DNA of 64,000 nucleotides from Siderastrea radians (GCA_964017195.1 OZ024894.1:6627537-6691536), one strand, 5' to 3'. Shown: positions 35,536 to 47,700, counted from the stretch's first letter. Numbers and translations are program-made. Notes: generated from the sequence alone by a model not told the origin.

Positions 35536-36084
35536 TTAAAATGATTGAATCTCAAATTGAGTGGGTGTATTTAAATTTAAATTGTCACAAAAAATGGAAG
35601 CACTTTCTCAGGAGTCACTCAGAGAAAGTAGTGACCCAATGAGCACTTCTTTGGCAGACAAATTATTTTAGAAATGGTGATGTACACCCTCTTTAATGCA
35701 ATTTGAGTGTTTTGGGCCTTTTCAAAAACAAATGATTTAAGGCGACTTAAGGCGACTTTGGGTGACTTAAGGCGACTTTAGGCGACTTAAGACTTTGGGC
35801 GGACTTAAGGCGACTTAAGGTCCCAGAGTAGGCCTAACGCCGTCTCCTGAATTAAAATATCGTCTTATAATGTATATAAGCATTATCGTAAAAGAAAATT
35901 CGGGAAAAGTGTTCTCTGCGGACATGAAATGGGGCTAGTAAAAATTCATTCAACGAAAGTTGAGCGTTGTCGAGCTTGAGTCAACAAACTTTAGCTCACC
36001 TTGCGTTCAACAAACTTTTGACCACGTGATCATTTCTTTCAAACCGCGGAGTGAAACCAACGGTCCGTAAAGCGACGCAAAATT

Positions 36085-37800
36085 CATATCTCGGTCGAGT
36101 ATTGACCGACACTATCGGCCGACATTCGGTCGAAATCTTAGTATTACCCGACACTATCGGCCGACACTCAGCGATATGTCGGCCGAGTATTGACCGGCAC
36201 TATCGGCCGACACTTGGCCAATCACTCTGCCGATACTCGACCGACATCTCGGCCGACACTATCGGCCGACACTCGGTCGAAATCTAGGTCGAGTATTGAC
36301 CGACACTATCAGCCGACACTCGAACGACATCTCGACCAACACTATCGGCCGACACTCGCCCGAAATCTCGGTCGATTATTGACCGACACTATCGGCCGAT
36401 ACTTGACCGATATCTCCCCCGGCACTATCGGTCGATAACTCCGACGATACTCGATCGACATCTCGGCCGACACTATCGGCCGACACTCGGCCGATATCTC
36501 GACCGACACTATCAGCTGACACTCGGGCAAAATCTCGGTCGAGTATCGACCGGCACTATCGGCCGACACTCGACCGACATCTCGGTCGAGTATTGACCGA
36601 TACTATCGGCCAATACTCGACCGACATCTCGACCAACACTATCGGCCGACACTTGGCCGAAATCTCGGTCGAGTATTGACCGACACTATTGGCCGATACT
36701 TGACTGACATCTCCGCCAGCACTATCGGCCGACACTCGGCCGATAACTCCGCCGATACTCGACCGACATCTCGGCCGACACTATCGGCCGACACTCGGTC
36801 GAGATGTCGGTATTGACCGACACTATCGGCAAACACTCAGCCGATATCTCGATCGAGTACTGACCTATACTATCGGCCAGCTTTCGGCCGATAACTCCGC
36901 CGATACTCGACCGACAACTTGGCCGACATTATTGGCCGACACTCGACCGATATCTCGGTCGAGTATTGACCGACACTATCGGCCAGCATTCGGTCGAGTA
37001 TTGACCGACACAATTGGCCGACAATCGGCCGATATCTCGGTCGAGTATTGACCGACACTATCGGCCGACACTCGGTCGAAATCTCGGTATTGCCCGACAC
37101 TATCGGCCGACACTCGGCAATATCTCGGCCGAGTATTGACCGGCACTATTGGCTGACACTTGGCCGATCACTCTGCCGATACTCGACTGACATCTCAGCC
37201 GACACTATCGGCCGACACTCGGTCGAAATCTAGGTCGAGTATTGACGGAAATCTCTCGACACTATCGGCCGACACTCGGCCAAAATCTCGGTCTAGTACT
37301 CACCAACACTATCGGCTGACACTCGGTCGAAATCTTGGTCGAGTACTCACCGTCTCTATCGGTCGACACTCGGTCGAAATCTCGGTATTGACCGATGCTA
37401 TCAGCCGACAGTAGGCAGATATCTCGGTCGAGTATTAAACGGCACTATCGGCCGACACTCGGCTGATAACTCGGCCGGTACTCCATCGACATCTCGGCCG
37501 AAATGTCGGTCGGGTATTGACCGACACTATCGGCCGGCACTCGGCCCATACCTTGGCCGATACTCGACCGATATCTCGGCCGACACTCGGGCGAGATGTC
37601 GACCGACACTTGGTAGAGCGTCGGTCGACACGTTCTTCAAGTTGGCAGACCGTCAGTCGCCACTATCGGTCGATACTTGGTCGGTATGTCGGTCTACACT
37701 CGGCCGACACCTCGACTTTTATCTTTCAATGAACTGCCAGCGGCATATCGGTCGACTGTCGGTGTTATATCGGTCGACACTTGGTGGTATATTGTGTATA
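36085..37800. repeat. CpG-rich TCGGCCGA satellite, array 1
   Basis: A degenerate array of 10-13-bp words (ATCGGCCGACACT, CGGCCGATATCT, CGGTCGAGTATT, GACCGACACT) combining into units of about 47 bp. TCGGCCGA is self-complementary, so single strands can form many hairpins. Long open frames on both strands (STRPRYRPIVS-like proteins) come from the repeat and are not genes. Followed by the same flank as array 2. Confidence 0.95.
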
Positions 37801-37802
37801 TT

Positions 37803-38520
37803 GTCACCCAAAATCGCTCACTTAAGTAAACAGTCAATCAAGTCTTAGGTCCCAATGGCGTATTGGTTATTTTTTTTAATCTTTTATGAGAAGGGGAGGG
37901 GTGGCTTGTATCGGGTAAATTAATTGTTCTTGAAAACGTATAGCCTTCGGCCTTTGCTTCATTGAAGAAGCTTTCTTTTCCTCGTGTTTTCCTCGTTTGA
38001 ACTTTCGTCGAGGTAATAGCTGGAGCTTTCGAGAGCTTCGCTTTCACCATCACTTTCAATCATCGAGGACACACTGGGCGACTAAACGCCTCCGGTAAGT
38101 TAACAACAGCTTCAAGAGGCCGGGGCGTAGCTTGCCGGACGAAGGGTTAACAACGCTCAAAAAGTTCGTTTTGAAATCTCTTTTCGGTGACCCATTTTTA
38201 CTATATGAGAACTCATGATCAGTTGGTATCAAATTAGCGTGTGTCACTCCTCCGGCACACGCCGTCCTTAGAAACTGACTCATGAACAAAGTTTATTCCG
38301 GACATGCCTAGTTCGTCTTTCAATATACATCCTTCTGCTTAGTGCGTCCCAATTATTAAAAAGGGCATCACAAAAAGGCGCGTTTATTTTGTAACTGCCT
38401 GACTCTGTTTAAGAATGCATATAGGTATGCTGCAAATGACATATCAAATGATTACACGTTATGGTTTGCTGATCACAACATACATACTGCACGATCTGGA
38501 AGATTTATTTATTTACAGGG
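37803..38520. repeat. Segmental-duplication flank, copy 1
   Basis: GTCACCCAAAATCGCTCAC to GAAGATTTATTTATTTA matches 43788-44712. It lacks about 265 bp present in the other copy (43921-44185), with the joint at CCTTCGGCCTTTGCTTC. On the minus strand the candidate acidic exon seen in copy 2 is truncated by this deletion. Confidence 0.85.
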
Positions 38521-38657
38521 ATTTTACCTAGAGGCAAAATCCCGAGGAGGCATCCTTATCAGCTCGCGCGTATATAAAGTAAAGAGAAGTAAAGTACTTA
38601 CAGTTAAAATGTACAGTATATATACCAGAACAAATCTCGATTTGCCAGAACAGGGCG

Positions 38658-38752
38658 CGCACGGAATAATCGGGTAATGATGGCGTTTCATCACTAAACG
38701 CCCGAACGGAATAATCGGGTAATGATGACGTAGCATCACTAAACGCCCGAAC
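38658..38752. repeat. Two-copy tandem repeat, ~45 bp
   Basis: ACGGAATAATCGGGTAATGA followed by CATCACTAAACGCCCGAAC occurs twice in a row, separated by small changes. Confidence 0.85.
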
Positions 38753-39208
38753 TAGGGGGTGCACGGTGTTCATAGAAAACCCGTGGGTTGTTTTGCCGTC
38801 AGTCATACTGCGAGCGTTTCCTTACCGCCCATGTTTTCAGTATGTGTAAACTCCCGAAGAGCAGCTGTTTTGAAGGCGAAAGAGAAACTGTACTTTTTAT
38901 TTTCGTTGGCCTCATTTTATTCCCGTAGAAAGCCAACGTAAATTGTCAGGCCATGAGAAGGAAAAGTTCGAGTTCGACCTAAGAAATTTTGGATCCAGAG
39001 ATGCTGCGTAAGACTATTTGTCAGACACGCATTTAATATACAGAAATCATTTGGAAACGATTTGTCGACACATATCACTCTGGGGGAATGAAAGCCTTGG
39101 GCCATAAAGTAGCAAGAGTAGCTTAGCGAACAAGTGAATCTCAACACCAGTAAATCCTACGGGTTTTTAACTCGCGAGAAATATTGCGTTACAATATTGC
39201 ATTAGGTC
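38753..39208. other. Unassigned interval
   Basis: No supported gene. The receptor copy beyond 39209 should continue here on the minus strand, but homology stops. Confidence 0.35.
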
Positions 39209-39800
39209 GTATAGAGTAATACGTAGGAAACAACAAGAAGGATTGAGTTTAAGGTCGAGTTAAAATGTAGATCGATTTTCAAAACAGTATCTATAGGGAC
39301 ATTTACATGTGGCAAGATTGCAAAGGTTAGAGCAATCAGTGAAATGATGGCGATGCAGATTTTAGCCCGTTGAATTGTGATCCAAGTCCTGTACTTTGTT
39401 GGTCGAAAAACCGCGATGAAGTTGTCGAAAGCCAGTGCAAAAACCATTCCAAAGGAAATGTTAAGTGAAAGTAACGAAAACGAAGAGCCTACATTGGCGA
39501 TTCGAGCGATTGTTTTCGACCGAAGAAGTCGTTGTATTCCAGTGCTGCAAAGATCGGCGCCACTACCATTCCCGTTAAAACGTTTGCAGCTGACATTGTT
39601 AGTAGAAACAAGGATGAGGGTTTACGAAATGATCGCAGCGGATCCACAATACCTGTTACGACCAGAAGAACGTTGCCTATCACTGTTACGGGAGATAAAA
39701 TCATTTTATACACTGCAAAAATAAGCAGTTCTGGGTTTGCAATAGAGCCGAGAGTGCCGTTCAACCCCTCTCTGACGTTGGTGAAGTTCGACGCATTCAT
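39209..39800 (-). pseudogene. Receptor copy 2: truncated, frameshifted GPCR
   Basis: The minus-strand start at 39800 opens MNASNFTNVREGLNG and continues with TM1 (SPVTVIGNVLLVVTGIV) and TM2 (SLFLLTMSAANVLTG), nearly identical to the intact copy at 50290-51243. A single-base deletion near 39501 breaks the frame after about residue 97. The next frame resumes with TM3 (MVFALAFDNFIAVF), TM4 and TM5 (ILLVVSYVLLY) before homology ends near 39209. TM6, TM7 and the tail are gone, so it cannot make a receptor. Divergence is low, so the duplication and loss are probably recent. Confidence 0.9.
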
Positions 39801-42190
39801 GAAGTCGGTGTCAATGTTTCAATGTCGAGTCTTGGCAAATCTTGAAAAATCAACGCTTGGAAGTAAAACTGAAAGACCGACAGCATCACAGCAGAACAGC
39901 TTAATATGGCTTTTAAGTAAATAGTCACTTTCAAGATTTCACCCAGAAACGCAAACGTTGTACCACACACGATTGGGAAGCTTCAAACAGTCATGTTAAC
40001 TCGGACGAAACCCAGGTTTGAGTGAAGAATCTCGTTAAATGGCCTTTCCTAATTCAACATCCTTGCCTAAGGCAAATAAAGCTGACATGATGATATTCAA
40101 CAATGATGCAACTGCCGTCATTTAACCCGGAGTATGTCAAAGATAATTTTGGAATTCGTTATTAAAAGTGTGCGTACTTGTCTTGCACTGATCCACAAAA
40201 TAACACCAGAAATATTGTGTTAAGCGGATGTTTTGTTCAGAAAGGAAATTAAAACAGATCATTTTAATGAAGGACAAATTGCAGTTTTGAAACCCGACGA
40301 ATCGCGCGGAAGGTATTTATCGAGAAATTAAAAATGAGAAAATAAGTTTGTCTTCGGAGTACTTTGACAGCAGTTAGTGGACAAACATAATACACAAAAG
40401 TTGATGGTCAAATCAACACATGTCAGCGCTTTTAGAGATGGAAGATAATCAGCTGCCAGAGACAATCCTCTCTTCGTCAATACGAGTGCACTTTGGTGCT
40501 TTGAGCGATAATTCTATTAAAAATCTGCCAATAGTTTGCGTGAAAGAACTGACATCAATTCACGAATAGCTTAACGTATATGATCAACATGAATCGCTCT
40601 TCAAGGGGAATTTCTCCTTAGTTCATTTAATTAAAATGAAATAAAAATGATGTGTTTCAAAGTAGAGCCAAGAGCTATATCTTTTGGGACTTAGGTGGTA
40701 TTTAATTCAAAGTAAAGAAGTCTTGAGGAGTTGCACGAAACAACGGAAACTCAGCAAATGACAAAACCATTGATTAAGAGCTCGATGTATCTTCCATTTA
40801 CGAGTAAACTGAAAGCGTGCAAATTTGGAAATTGTTGCATAAAGCTGAAACCGGTCCAACGTTTTGTGCACCCACTTAAAAACAACAATTCAGTTGCAGG
40901 AGGGGATGTTACACACAAAAAACGTGCGTACTACTTGCAACATTTTTTACGGTACTTGTCACTCGAAAAATTGTTGAGTTTAAAAAATCTTCAAGAAGCC
41001 AACCCCAAGAGTGTGTCGAAAACTTGGTTGACCGAAGAGATGGGCGTCAGTTATACCTCAGGTTCACAGTCTGAGCAAACAACAGAACGGATTTACAGAT
41101 TTTTTTGGCACGTGACTGATCCACGAAATAACACCAGAAATATTGTGTTAAGCGGATGTTTTGTTCATTTTAAATTGCAGTTTTGAAACCCGACGAGTCG
41201 CGCGGAAGGTATTTATCAAGAAATTAAAAAAGAGAAAATAAGTTTGCCTTCGGAGTACTTTGACAGCAGTTAGTGGACAAACATAATACACATGTCAATA
41301 CGAATGCACTTTGGTGCTTTGAGCGATAATTCTATTAAACCTCTGCCAATAGTTTGCGTGAAAAAACTGACATCAATTCACAAATAGCTACTTATGACAA
41401 ACATGAATCGCTCTTCAAGGGGAATTTCTCCTTAGTTAATTAAAAATAAAATTGAGGTGTTTTAACGTACGTGAAGCCAAGAGCTAGATCTTTTGGGACT
41501 TAGGTGGTATTTGATTCAAAGTTAAGTCGTCTTGAGGAATTGCATGAAACAAAGGAAACTCCTCGCTAAGTCGGCAAATGACAAAAGCATTAATTAAGAG
41601 CTCGAGGAATCTTCTATGTACGAGTAAACAAAGCGAGAAATGGACAATGTAAATCTATACTCCTTCAACCGGAGTCGACTGGCCCTGATACAAGAAATAC
41701 GTTTCGTACAAATTTGAAAATTGTTGCAGAAAGCTGAAACCGGTCCAACTTTTTGTGCACTGACTTAAAAACAAAACTCCAGTTGCAGAAGGGGATGTTA
41801 CAAATAAAATGCGTGCATGCTACGTGTAACATTTTTTACGGTACTCGTTACACGAAAAATTATTACTTTCAACAAGGTTTTCAAGAAGCCAATCTCAAGT
41901 GCTTGTCCACAGCTTGGTTGACCCAAGAGATGGGCGTCAGTTATTCCGCTAGTTCTCCGTCTGAGCAAACTACACAACCGATAAACAGATTTTTTTTGCA
42001 CGCGCGTTTAGCCAGTAAGGTAAAACAGTTGGTTTTCCCTTACTGACATGGTTTGTTTATTTATTTCCTAAATTGTTTGTTTGTTTGTTTGGCGGCGAAT
42101 TAAACCTGAAAACGTTCTTACGATGTTCTTAATTTTCGGGATGAAGAATTATAACAAAATTGGCAACAATTCAAAAATGTCCTCACCAGG
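39801..42190. repeat. Receptor upstream block, copy 2 (internally duplicated)
   Basis: 39801-40690 matches 51244-52120 and 16885-17735. A second pass of part of it (GATCCACGAAATAACACCAG to TTTCTCCTTAGTT) recurs at 41117-41440, and 41560-42190 then matches 52180-52790. A partly shared frame (AWLTQEMGVSYS..SEQTT) occurs in copies near 41040, 41930 and 52500, but upstream frames are not conserved. Read as non-coding. Confidence 0.8.
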
Positions 42191-42271
42191 TCTCACCCTG
42201 AAAAACTCTCCACATAAGGAAGATTGACTGATATTCAGTTTATCTCGAGCGTGTCGACAAAAAAAATTGAG

Positions 42272-42340
42272 TTCCCAACGGGAGTCGAACCCATGACCTC
42301 CCGTACACCGGTCGGGCGCTCTAACCACTGAGCGGGTCTT
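42272..42340 (-). tRNA. Degenerate tRNA-like sequence, copy 1
   Basis: On the minus strand, the T arm (ATGGG-TTCGACT-CCCGT), B box GGTTCGACTCC and D arm (GCTCAGTGGTTAGAGC) are clear. An anticodon stem CCCG/CGGG holds GGT, a threonine anticodon. The acceptor stem does not pair (AAGACCC against TGGGAAC), so this is a pseudogene or SINE-type promoter. An identical or nearly identical copy is at 52852-52919, also next to a satellite array. Confidence 0.6.
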
Positions 42341-42354
42341 GTGTACTAAAGACA

Positions 42355-43785
42355 TCTCTCCGTCGATATATCGGTCGACACTCGACCAATATATCGATTG
42401 ACATTCGATCGATATGTTGGTCGATATCGGCGGCCTCTCGACCAATATGCATGTCGGTGGATACTCGATCGCTAAGCCAACGACGCTCGACCGACACTCA
42501 GCCGATACCCTACTGACACTCGGCCGATACTCTACCGACACTTGGTCGGCTCTCAGCGTTCTCTTTTCTCTACTCAAACTGCTATCGTTTGCGTTGCCCA
42601 CCACATCGGCCGACATATGCCTTTAGTAAACAAGATCATGTTTACTTTAGACACCTGACACTCGGCCAAAATCTCGGTTCAGTATTGACCGACACCACCG
42701 GCCGACACTCCGCTGATATCTCGGTCGAGTATTGACCGACACTATCGGCCGACACTCGGCCGATACTTGACTGACATCCCGGCCGACACTTATCGGCCGA
42801 GTATTGACCGACACTATCGGCCGATACTCGACCGAGATCTCGGTATTGACCGACACTATCGGCCGACACTCGGCCGATATCTCCGCCGATACTCGACCGA
42901 CATCTCAGCCGACACTATCGGCCGAAATGTCGGTCGAGTATTGACCGACACTAATGGCCGACACGGCCGATATCTCGGTCGAGTGTTGACTGACACTGTC
43001 GGCCGATTCTCGACCGACATCTCGGCCGACACTCTGCCGACACTATCGGCCGACACTCGGTCGATAACTCCGATGATACTCCACCGACATCTCGGCCGAC
43101 ACTTGGCCAATAACTCGGCCGATACTCAACCGACATCTCGGCCGACACTCGGCCAAAATCTCGGTGGAGTATTGACCGACACTATCGGTTGAGCCCCGGG
43201 CGATATCTCGGCTAATACTCGACCGACATATTGGCCGACACTATCGGCCGACACTAGGCCAAAATCTCGATCGAGTATTAAACGACTCTATCGGCCGACA
43301 CTTTGTCGAAATCTCGGTATTGACAGACACTATCGGCCGATATCTCGGTCGAGTATTGACCGACACTATCGGCTGACACTCGGCCGACATCTCGGGGGAC
43401 ACTATCGGCCGACACTCAGTCGAAGTCTTGGTCGAGTATTGACCGACAGTATCGGCCGATACTCGACCGACAACTCGGCCGACACTATCGGCCGACACTC
43501 GGTACAATATTGACCGACTCTTTCGGTCCATATCTCGGCCGGTACTCGACCAACATCTGGGCTGGCACTCGGGCGAGATATCGACCGACACTTGGTCGAG
43601 CGTCAGTCGACACGTTCTTCAAGTTGGCAGACCGTCAGTCGCCACTATAGGTCGATACTTGGTCGGTATGTCGGTCTACGCTCCGCCGATACCTCGACCA
43701 TTACGTTACAATGAACTGTTGGCGGTATATCGGTCGACTGTCGGTGGTACATCGATCGACATTTGGTGGTATATTGTGTTTATTG
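42355..43785. repeat. CpG-rich TCGGCCGA satellite, array 2
   Basis: Same word set as array 1. The first 250 bp contain a distinct non-satellite lead (TTCTCTACTCAAACTGCTATC, ACATATGCCTTTAGT) that array 3 shares. The end (CTTCAAGTTGGCAGACCGTC to GGTGGTATATTGTGT) matches the end of array 1. Confidence 0.95.
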
Positions 43786-43787
43786 TC

Positions 43788-44712
43788 ACCCAAAATCGCT
43801 CACGTAACTAAACGGTCAATCAAGTTTTAGGTCCCAATGGTGTGTTTTTTTTTTCACCTTTTAGGACAAGGGGAGGGGTGGCTTGTATCGGGTAAATTAA
43901 TTGTTCGTGAAAATGTATAGTCATTCTTTTTCGATAAGCAACTACTCTATAACACTCGAATAATTAAAAAAGAAAAAAAGCCAAAAAGTTAAAAATTAGC
44001 CTGTGTTAAGAGATTATCAGGTAAGACAGTATATGCCTCTCAGATTATTTTTAGAATGTTCCAGTCCTCCGCGGATAATCTTACCTCGCGTGTTGCGTGA
44101 ATATTTTCATGGAGGATTTGCATGACTGAAGACTTTTGCTTGACACTTTTCTTTGTTTCGTGGCGGTGTCTTTTGAACTGGAAGCCTTCGGCCTTTGCTT
44201 CGTTGAAGAAGCTTTCTTTTTCCTCGTGTTTCCCTTGTCCGAACTTTCGTCGGGGCAATAGCTGGAGCTTTCGAGAGCATCGCTTTCACCATCACTTTCA
44301 ATCATCGAGGTCACACTGGGCGACTAAACGCCTCCAATAAGTTAGCAACAGCTTCAAGAGGCCGGGGCGTAGCTTGCCGGACGAAGGGCTAACAACACTC
44401 AAAAAGTTCGTTTTGAAATCTCTTTACGGTGACCCATTTTCACTATATCAGAACTCATGATCAGTTGGTATCAAATTAGCGTGTGTCACTCGTCCGGCAC
44501 ACGCAGTCCTTAGAAACTGACTCAACAAAGTTTATTCCGGACATGCCTAGTTCGTCTTTCAATATACATCCTTCTGCTTAGCGCGTCCCAAGTATTAAAA
44601 AGGGCATCACAAAAAGACGCGTTTATTTTATAACTGCCTGACTTCGAAATGCGAATCTTTTTGGTTTGCTGATCACAACATACATACCGCACGATCTGGA
44701 AGATTTATTTAT
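43788..44712. repeat. Segmental-duplication flank, copy 2
   Basis: Matches 37803-38520, with an extra 265 bp at 43921-44185. A small third piece (CATCGAGGACACACTGGGCG to GGCCGGGGCG) is at 48247-48305. Confidence 0.85.
44085..44314 (-). CDS. Candidate acidic/serine-rich exon, unknown protein
   Basis: Minus-strand frame with MIESDGESDALESSS, then a lysine/serine-rich stretch (TRKKKASSTKQRPKASSSK), ending at a consensus donor (GCGAG|GTAAGA at 44085). About 77 codons, intrinsically disordered in character, with alternating acidic and basic patches as in nuclear proteins. Upstream TAGTCGCCCAG could be an acceptor. The copy at 37838-38059 keeps the acidic start but is truncated. No domain is recognised; it could be a retained gene fragment in the duplication or chance. 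Confidence 0.3.
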
Positions 44713-45356
44713 TTATTCATTTTTTTACCGTGTAAGTCCGAATTCAATGCTGAATATAAAGGACTGCGCTAAATATTAAAAAAAAGTAACAACTAGGGGG
44801 AAAATAATAAACATACAAAATGTGAATTAATAAATTATAGAGATAACTTCCTTGAAAGACTCAAGCGATTTAGACAATGCTACTTGTCTGGGCAGATTTG
44901 TACTTACCAACAACAGCCTTCACAAGCGAAGTGGGTTTCATTCTGTTATCAGCAAAGTATTCGTCACCGGCGTAACTCGACTTCACAGGAGCTCAAGTTG
45001 ATGCGACACCAGCTACAGCTAAGCAAAATTGAAGTTAACCCTGAAGTAATTGTATCACTTAGTCCATAAAAACCATTGTCGTTACTGTTTTTAAGACCAT
45101 ACATTTATTTCCCTTGAGTGTTCCGAAACTAGGCAACCAACTCAATGTTTGTATAGACTGGAAACGTTGCCATGGAAGCCGCGATATGCGGGGTAATTTC
45201 ACTGAACAAGAGATGGCGTGGTTCGGACACCTCAGCACTTTGCAAAAAGCCGGCGCATACACTCATTGTAACCGCGCAGAAGTCAACAAGTACTTGCAAA
45301 TTAGAACGGTGAATTAGATAAATATGTTTGTAAATTTGCTAAATAAAAGACAGCCA
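44713..45356. other. Unassigned interval
   Basis: No supported gene. An open frame at 45114-45317 has no recognisable motif. Confidence 0.3.
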
Positions 45357-46417
45357 CTTTTTCCCAGGAAACTTACAGCTTTACAAACCTTAATAGATAT
45401 ACAAACGGTCACTTCTACTTAGGCCTCGAGCTCGAATAACCGAATTCTATATTTTCCTTCAACACCGTTTAACATCGTTGAATTCAGCATGCGTTTGGCC
45501 GCCGTGTTCAATGAAGTTGAATCATTTCGATTTAGCTCTTCGTTTGTTTTAAGATCCGAACAAGAATGTTGAATTCGTTTGGCCACCTCGTTCAACATCG
45601 TACAACCACAGGCTTACCCTCCTCTGTTTGTGCGGCGTGCTGTGCATTTATAATGCCTGTATAGGTTTATCAAACTAGCAAAACTAAAGCCGAAATTTAG
45701 GCTTTTTTCAAACGAACGAAAATAAAATAAAAACTCATAGAATTGCCGCCATATTGTTTTACTTTCTGTTTCTGTGTTTATTTTGAGCGAGAATCGCCAA
45801 AATAAACACAGAAACACAAAGCAAAACAACATAGCAGCATTAATATTTTGTGGGTTTTTATTTTATTTTGGTCAGTTTTACGGTGGCCCGAACCTATTTA
45901 TTAGCGTGTTGGTTAGGTTTTTGAATCGCGCTTTTCAGCAAAAGGGATTTTGGTTTTTTTGGCATCCTAAATGAAGAATGTTGGAACTTTAAGAAAATTT
46001 TATCAATTTTCTTGTGGGTATATGAACGTTTGAGATATCAGCATATATTTAAAACCTCATTTTTACAAAAAAAATGTCCATAATTTTGAAATCCTAAGAC
46101 AAATTTTTTCCTAACTTCGTCAATTAGGCCTCGAAGCCCTTAAGTTCTGGATCTGCAAGTTTGAAGACAATCATGACCATACAACTCGCTGCACAAAATG
46201 CTGGTCAAATTTAATCTTAAAATCTTATCCTTACACATTTGTGTTAGTTGACGCAAAAATAGCGGAAAAGTGCGGCCTGACTATCTCCTATCTGAAAGGC
46301 TGATGTTGCTCAAAACTTCATTGAAAGAAACTGAGTAATCAGAAGCCTACCACGAACACACAGTTAGCGCGACAAGAAGAAGACCTTTATGCTGCATGCA
46401 GGGTGAAATTAAATATC
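45357..46417. mobile_element. Dispersed element related to 14850-15545
   Basis: CCCAGGAAACTTACAGCTTT, CAAGAATGTTGAATTCGTTT and ACCACAGGCTTACCCTCCTC match 14850-15120. The next part (CGAACCTATTTATTAGCGTG to CTGGTCAAATTTAATCTTAA, 45890-46230) is repeated at 47235-47590. No protein recognised. Confidence 0.65.
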
Positions 46418-47036
46418 TTCTATTTATCTGACTTACTGCGTATTTGTCCCTTTATTTTCCAAAAAATCTTAACAAAACAAAATATAGCATCTACGGAAAA
46501 CTCTTAACAGTTTTAAGACCGTACGTTACCTTTCTGGGGTGAAATAAAGCCGCCAATTCGAGTGCCTCTAACCATCCGCTTTTCCACTGCAATGGAAACC
46601 CTTGTGCTTGATAATATATTTAAGATCTCTGGCTTTGCTTTCACATTCCGCACGGGCAGTTTGCCACTTGGGGATACGTTTACCATCTTTAAAGACATTG
46701 TGAGATGTTGAAATGTTTATAACATTATCATTTTAATAGGAAAATAAATTTTCGTATGTTCAGTAATACTCATTATCCTGGCCCAAGTGGCAAACTGCCC
46801 GTGCGGAATGTGAAAGCAAGCCAGAGATCTTGAATACATAATCAAGCACAAGGGTTTTCACTGCAGTGGAAAAGCGAATGGTTAGAAGTACTCGATTTGG
46901 CGGCTTTATTTCTCCCCAGAAAGGTAACCAACGGTGCTAAAAACTGGTAAGAGTTTTCCGTAGATGCTATATTTTGTTTTGTTAAGATTGTTTTGGAAAA
47001 TAAAGGGACAAATACGCAGTAAGTCAGATAAATAGA
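46418..47036. mobile_element. Long foldback element, ~254-bp arms
   Basis: The left arm 46418-46671 and right arm 46782-47036 are inverted copies (TTCTATTTATCTGACTTACT at one edge, GCAGTTTGCCACTTGGG at the loop side) with a 110-nt loop. It would form a near-complete hairpin. Small differences between arms show it is not a cloning artefact. Short open frames here are not genes. Confidence 0.85.
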
Positions 47037-47089
47037 ACATTCAAATTCAATGAGATGCAAATAAGTGGCCGGGTATTCTAAAATCTAGC

Positions 47090-47700
47090 CGAGTCGTCTT
47101 CGGGAAGCTGTGCTCAAGAAGCGTACGCTGGAGTTCAGCCTCGGTCCGAACAGATTCAACACTATTGTCGAATACAATTTTGTTGTACTACAGGCTTACC
47201 ACCCTCTGTTTGTGTGGGGTGCTGTGCATGTGAGGGTGGCTCGAACCTATTTATTAGCGTGTTGGTTATATTTTTTAATCGCGTTTTTCAGCAAGAAAGA
47301 TTTAAGTGATTTCTACAATTTTTGCCACTCTAAATGAAGAATGTTGGAACTTTACGAAATATTACTGATTTTCCTGTGGGTTTAAAAACGTTTGAGATAT
47401 CAGCATGTATTGAAAACCTCATATTTGCAAAAAAATGTCCATACTTTTGAAATCGTACGACACTGAGATTTTTTCCTAACTTCTTCAAATAAACCTCAGA
47501 GCCCTCAAGGTTTCTAACTGCAAGTTTGAAGTCAATCATGACCATACAACTCGCTGCATAAAATGCTGGTCAAATTTAATCTTAAAATGCTATGCTAACA
47601 CATTTGTGTTATTTCACGCACAAATAGCAAAGAGTGCAGCCGGACTATCTCCTATCTGAATGGATGAAGTTACCCAAAGCTTTATTTAAAGCCTTGAGAG
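47090..47700. repeat. Dispersed repeat, related to 15397-15545 and 45890-46400
   Basis: 47090-47235 is the inverted match of 15397-15545 (GTCCGAACAGATTCAACACT, CAGGCTTACCACCCTCTG). 47235-47700 repeats 45890-46400. The foldback element sits between the two copies. Confidence 0.75.

Larger units (their letters stand above)
17882..35834. mobile_element. Inner element, GGCCTACTCTGGGACC ends, TAACGCC duplication
   Basis: TAACGCC occurs at 17875-17881 and again at 35835-35841, directly abutting inverted ends: AGACCTACTCTGGGACC on the left and GGCCTACTCTGGGACC reverse-complemented from the right. Behind the ends, both arms carry repeated GGCGACTTAAGG / GGCGATTTTAGG motifs (17910-18060 and 35735-35820). 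A 7- to 8-bp duplication suggests a hAT-like or similar DNA transposon. No transposase is seen. The 18-kb size reflects later insertions; the original element may have been a few hundred bases to a few kb. Confidence 0.65.
17736..36068. mobile_element. Outer inverted-repeat element split by later insertions
   Basis: The left end ACGGACCGTTGATTTCACTC (17736) and the reverse complement of the right end, ACGGACCGTTGGTTTCACTC (36068), match. The subterminal sequence also matches in order on both sides (ATCACGTG, AAGTTTGTTGA, CGTTGAA, GAATGAATTT). Left arm about 140 bp, right arm about 230 bp. Without its insert it would be a short non-coding element. No clear target duplication was found at its outer edges. 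Confidence 0.6.

Noticed and set aside
36051..37848. Overlapping open frames on both strands in satellite array 1 (and at 42414-43591, 52902-53401)
   Set aside because: They consist of the same repeated word in every frame and exist because the unit lacks stop codons. They are not genes.
40731..42046. Protein gene shared by the three upstream blocks (AWLTQEMGVSYS..)
   Set aside because: Only a short frame is shared, the flanking frames shift between copies and changes show no coding bias by eye.
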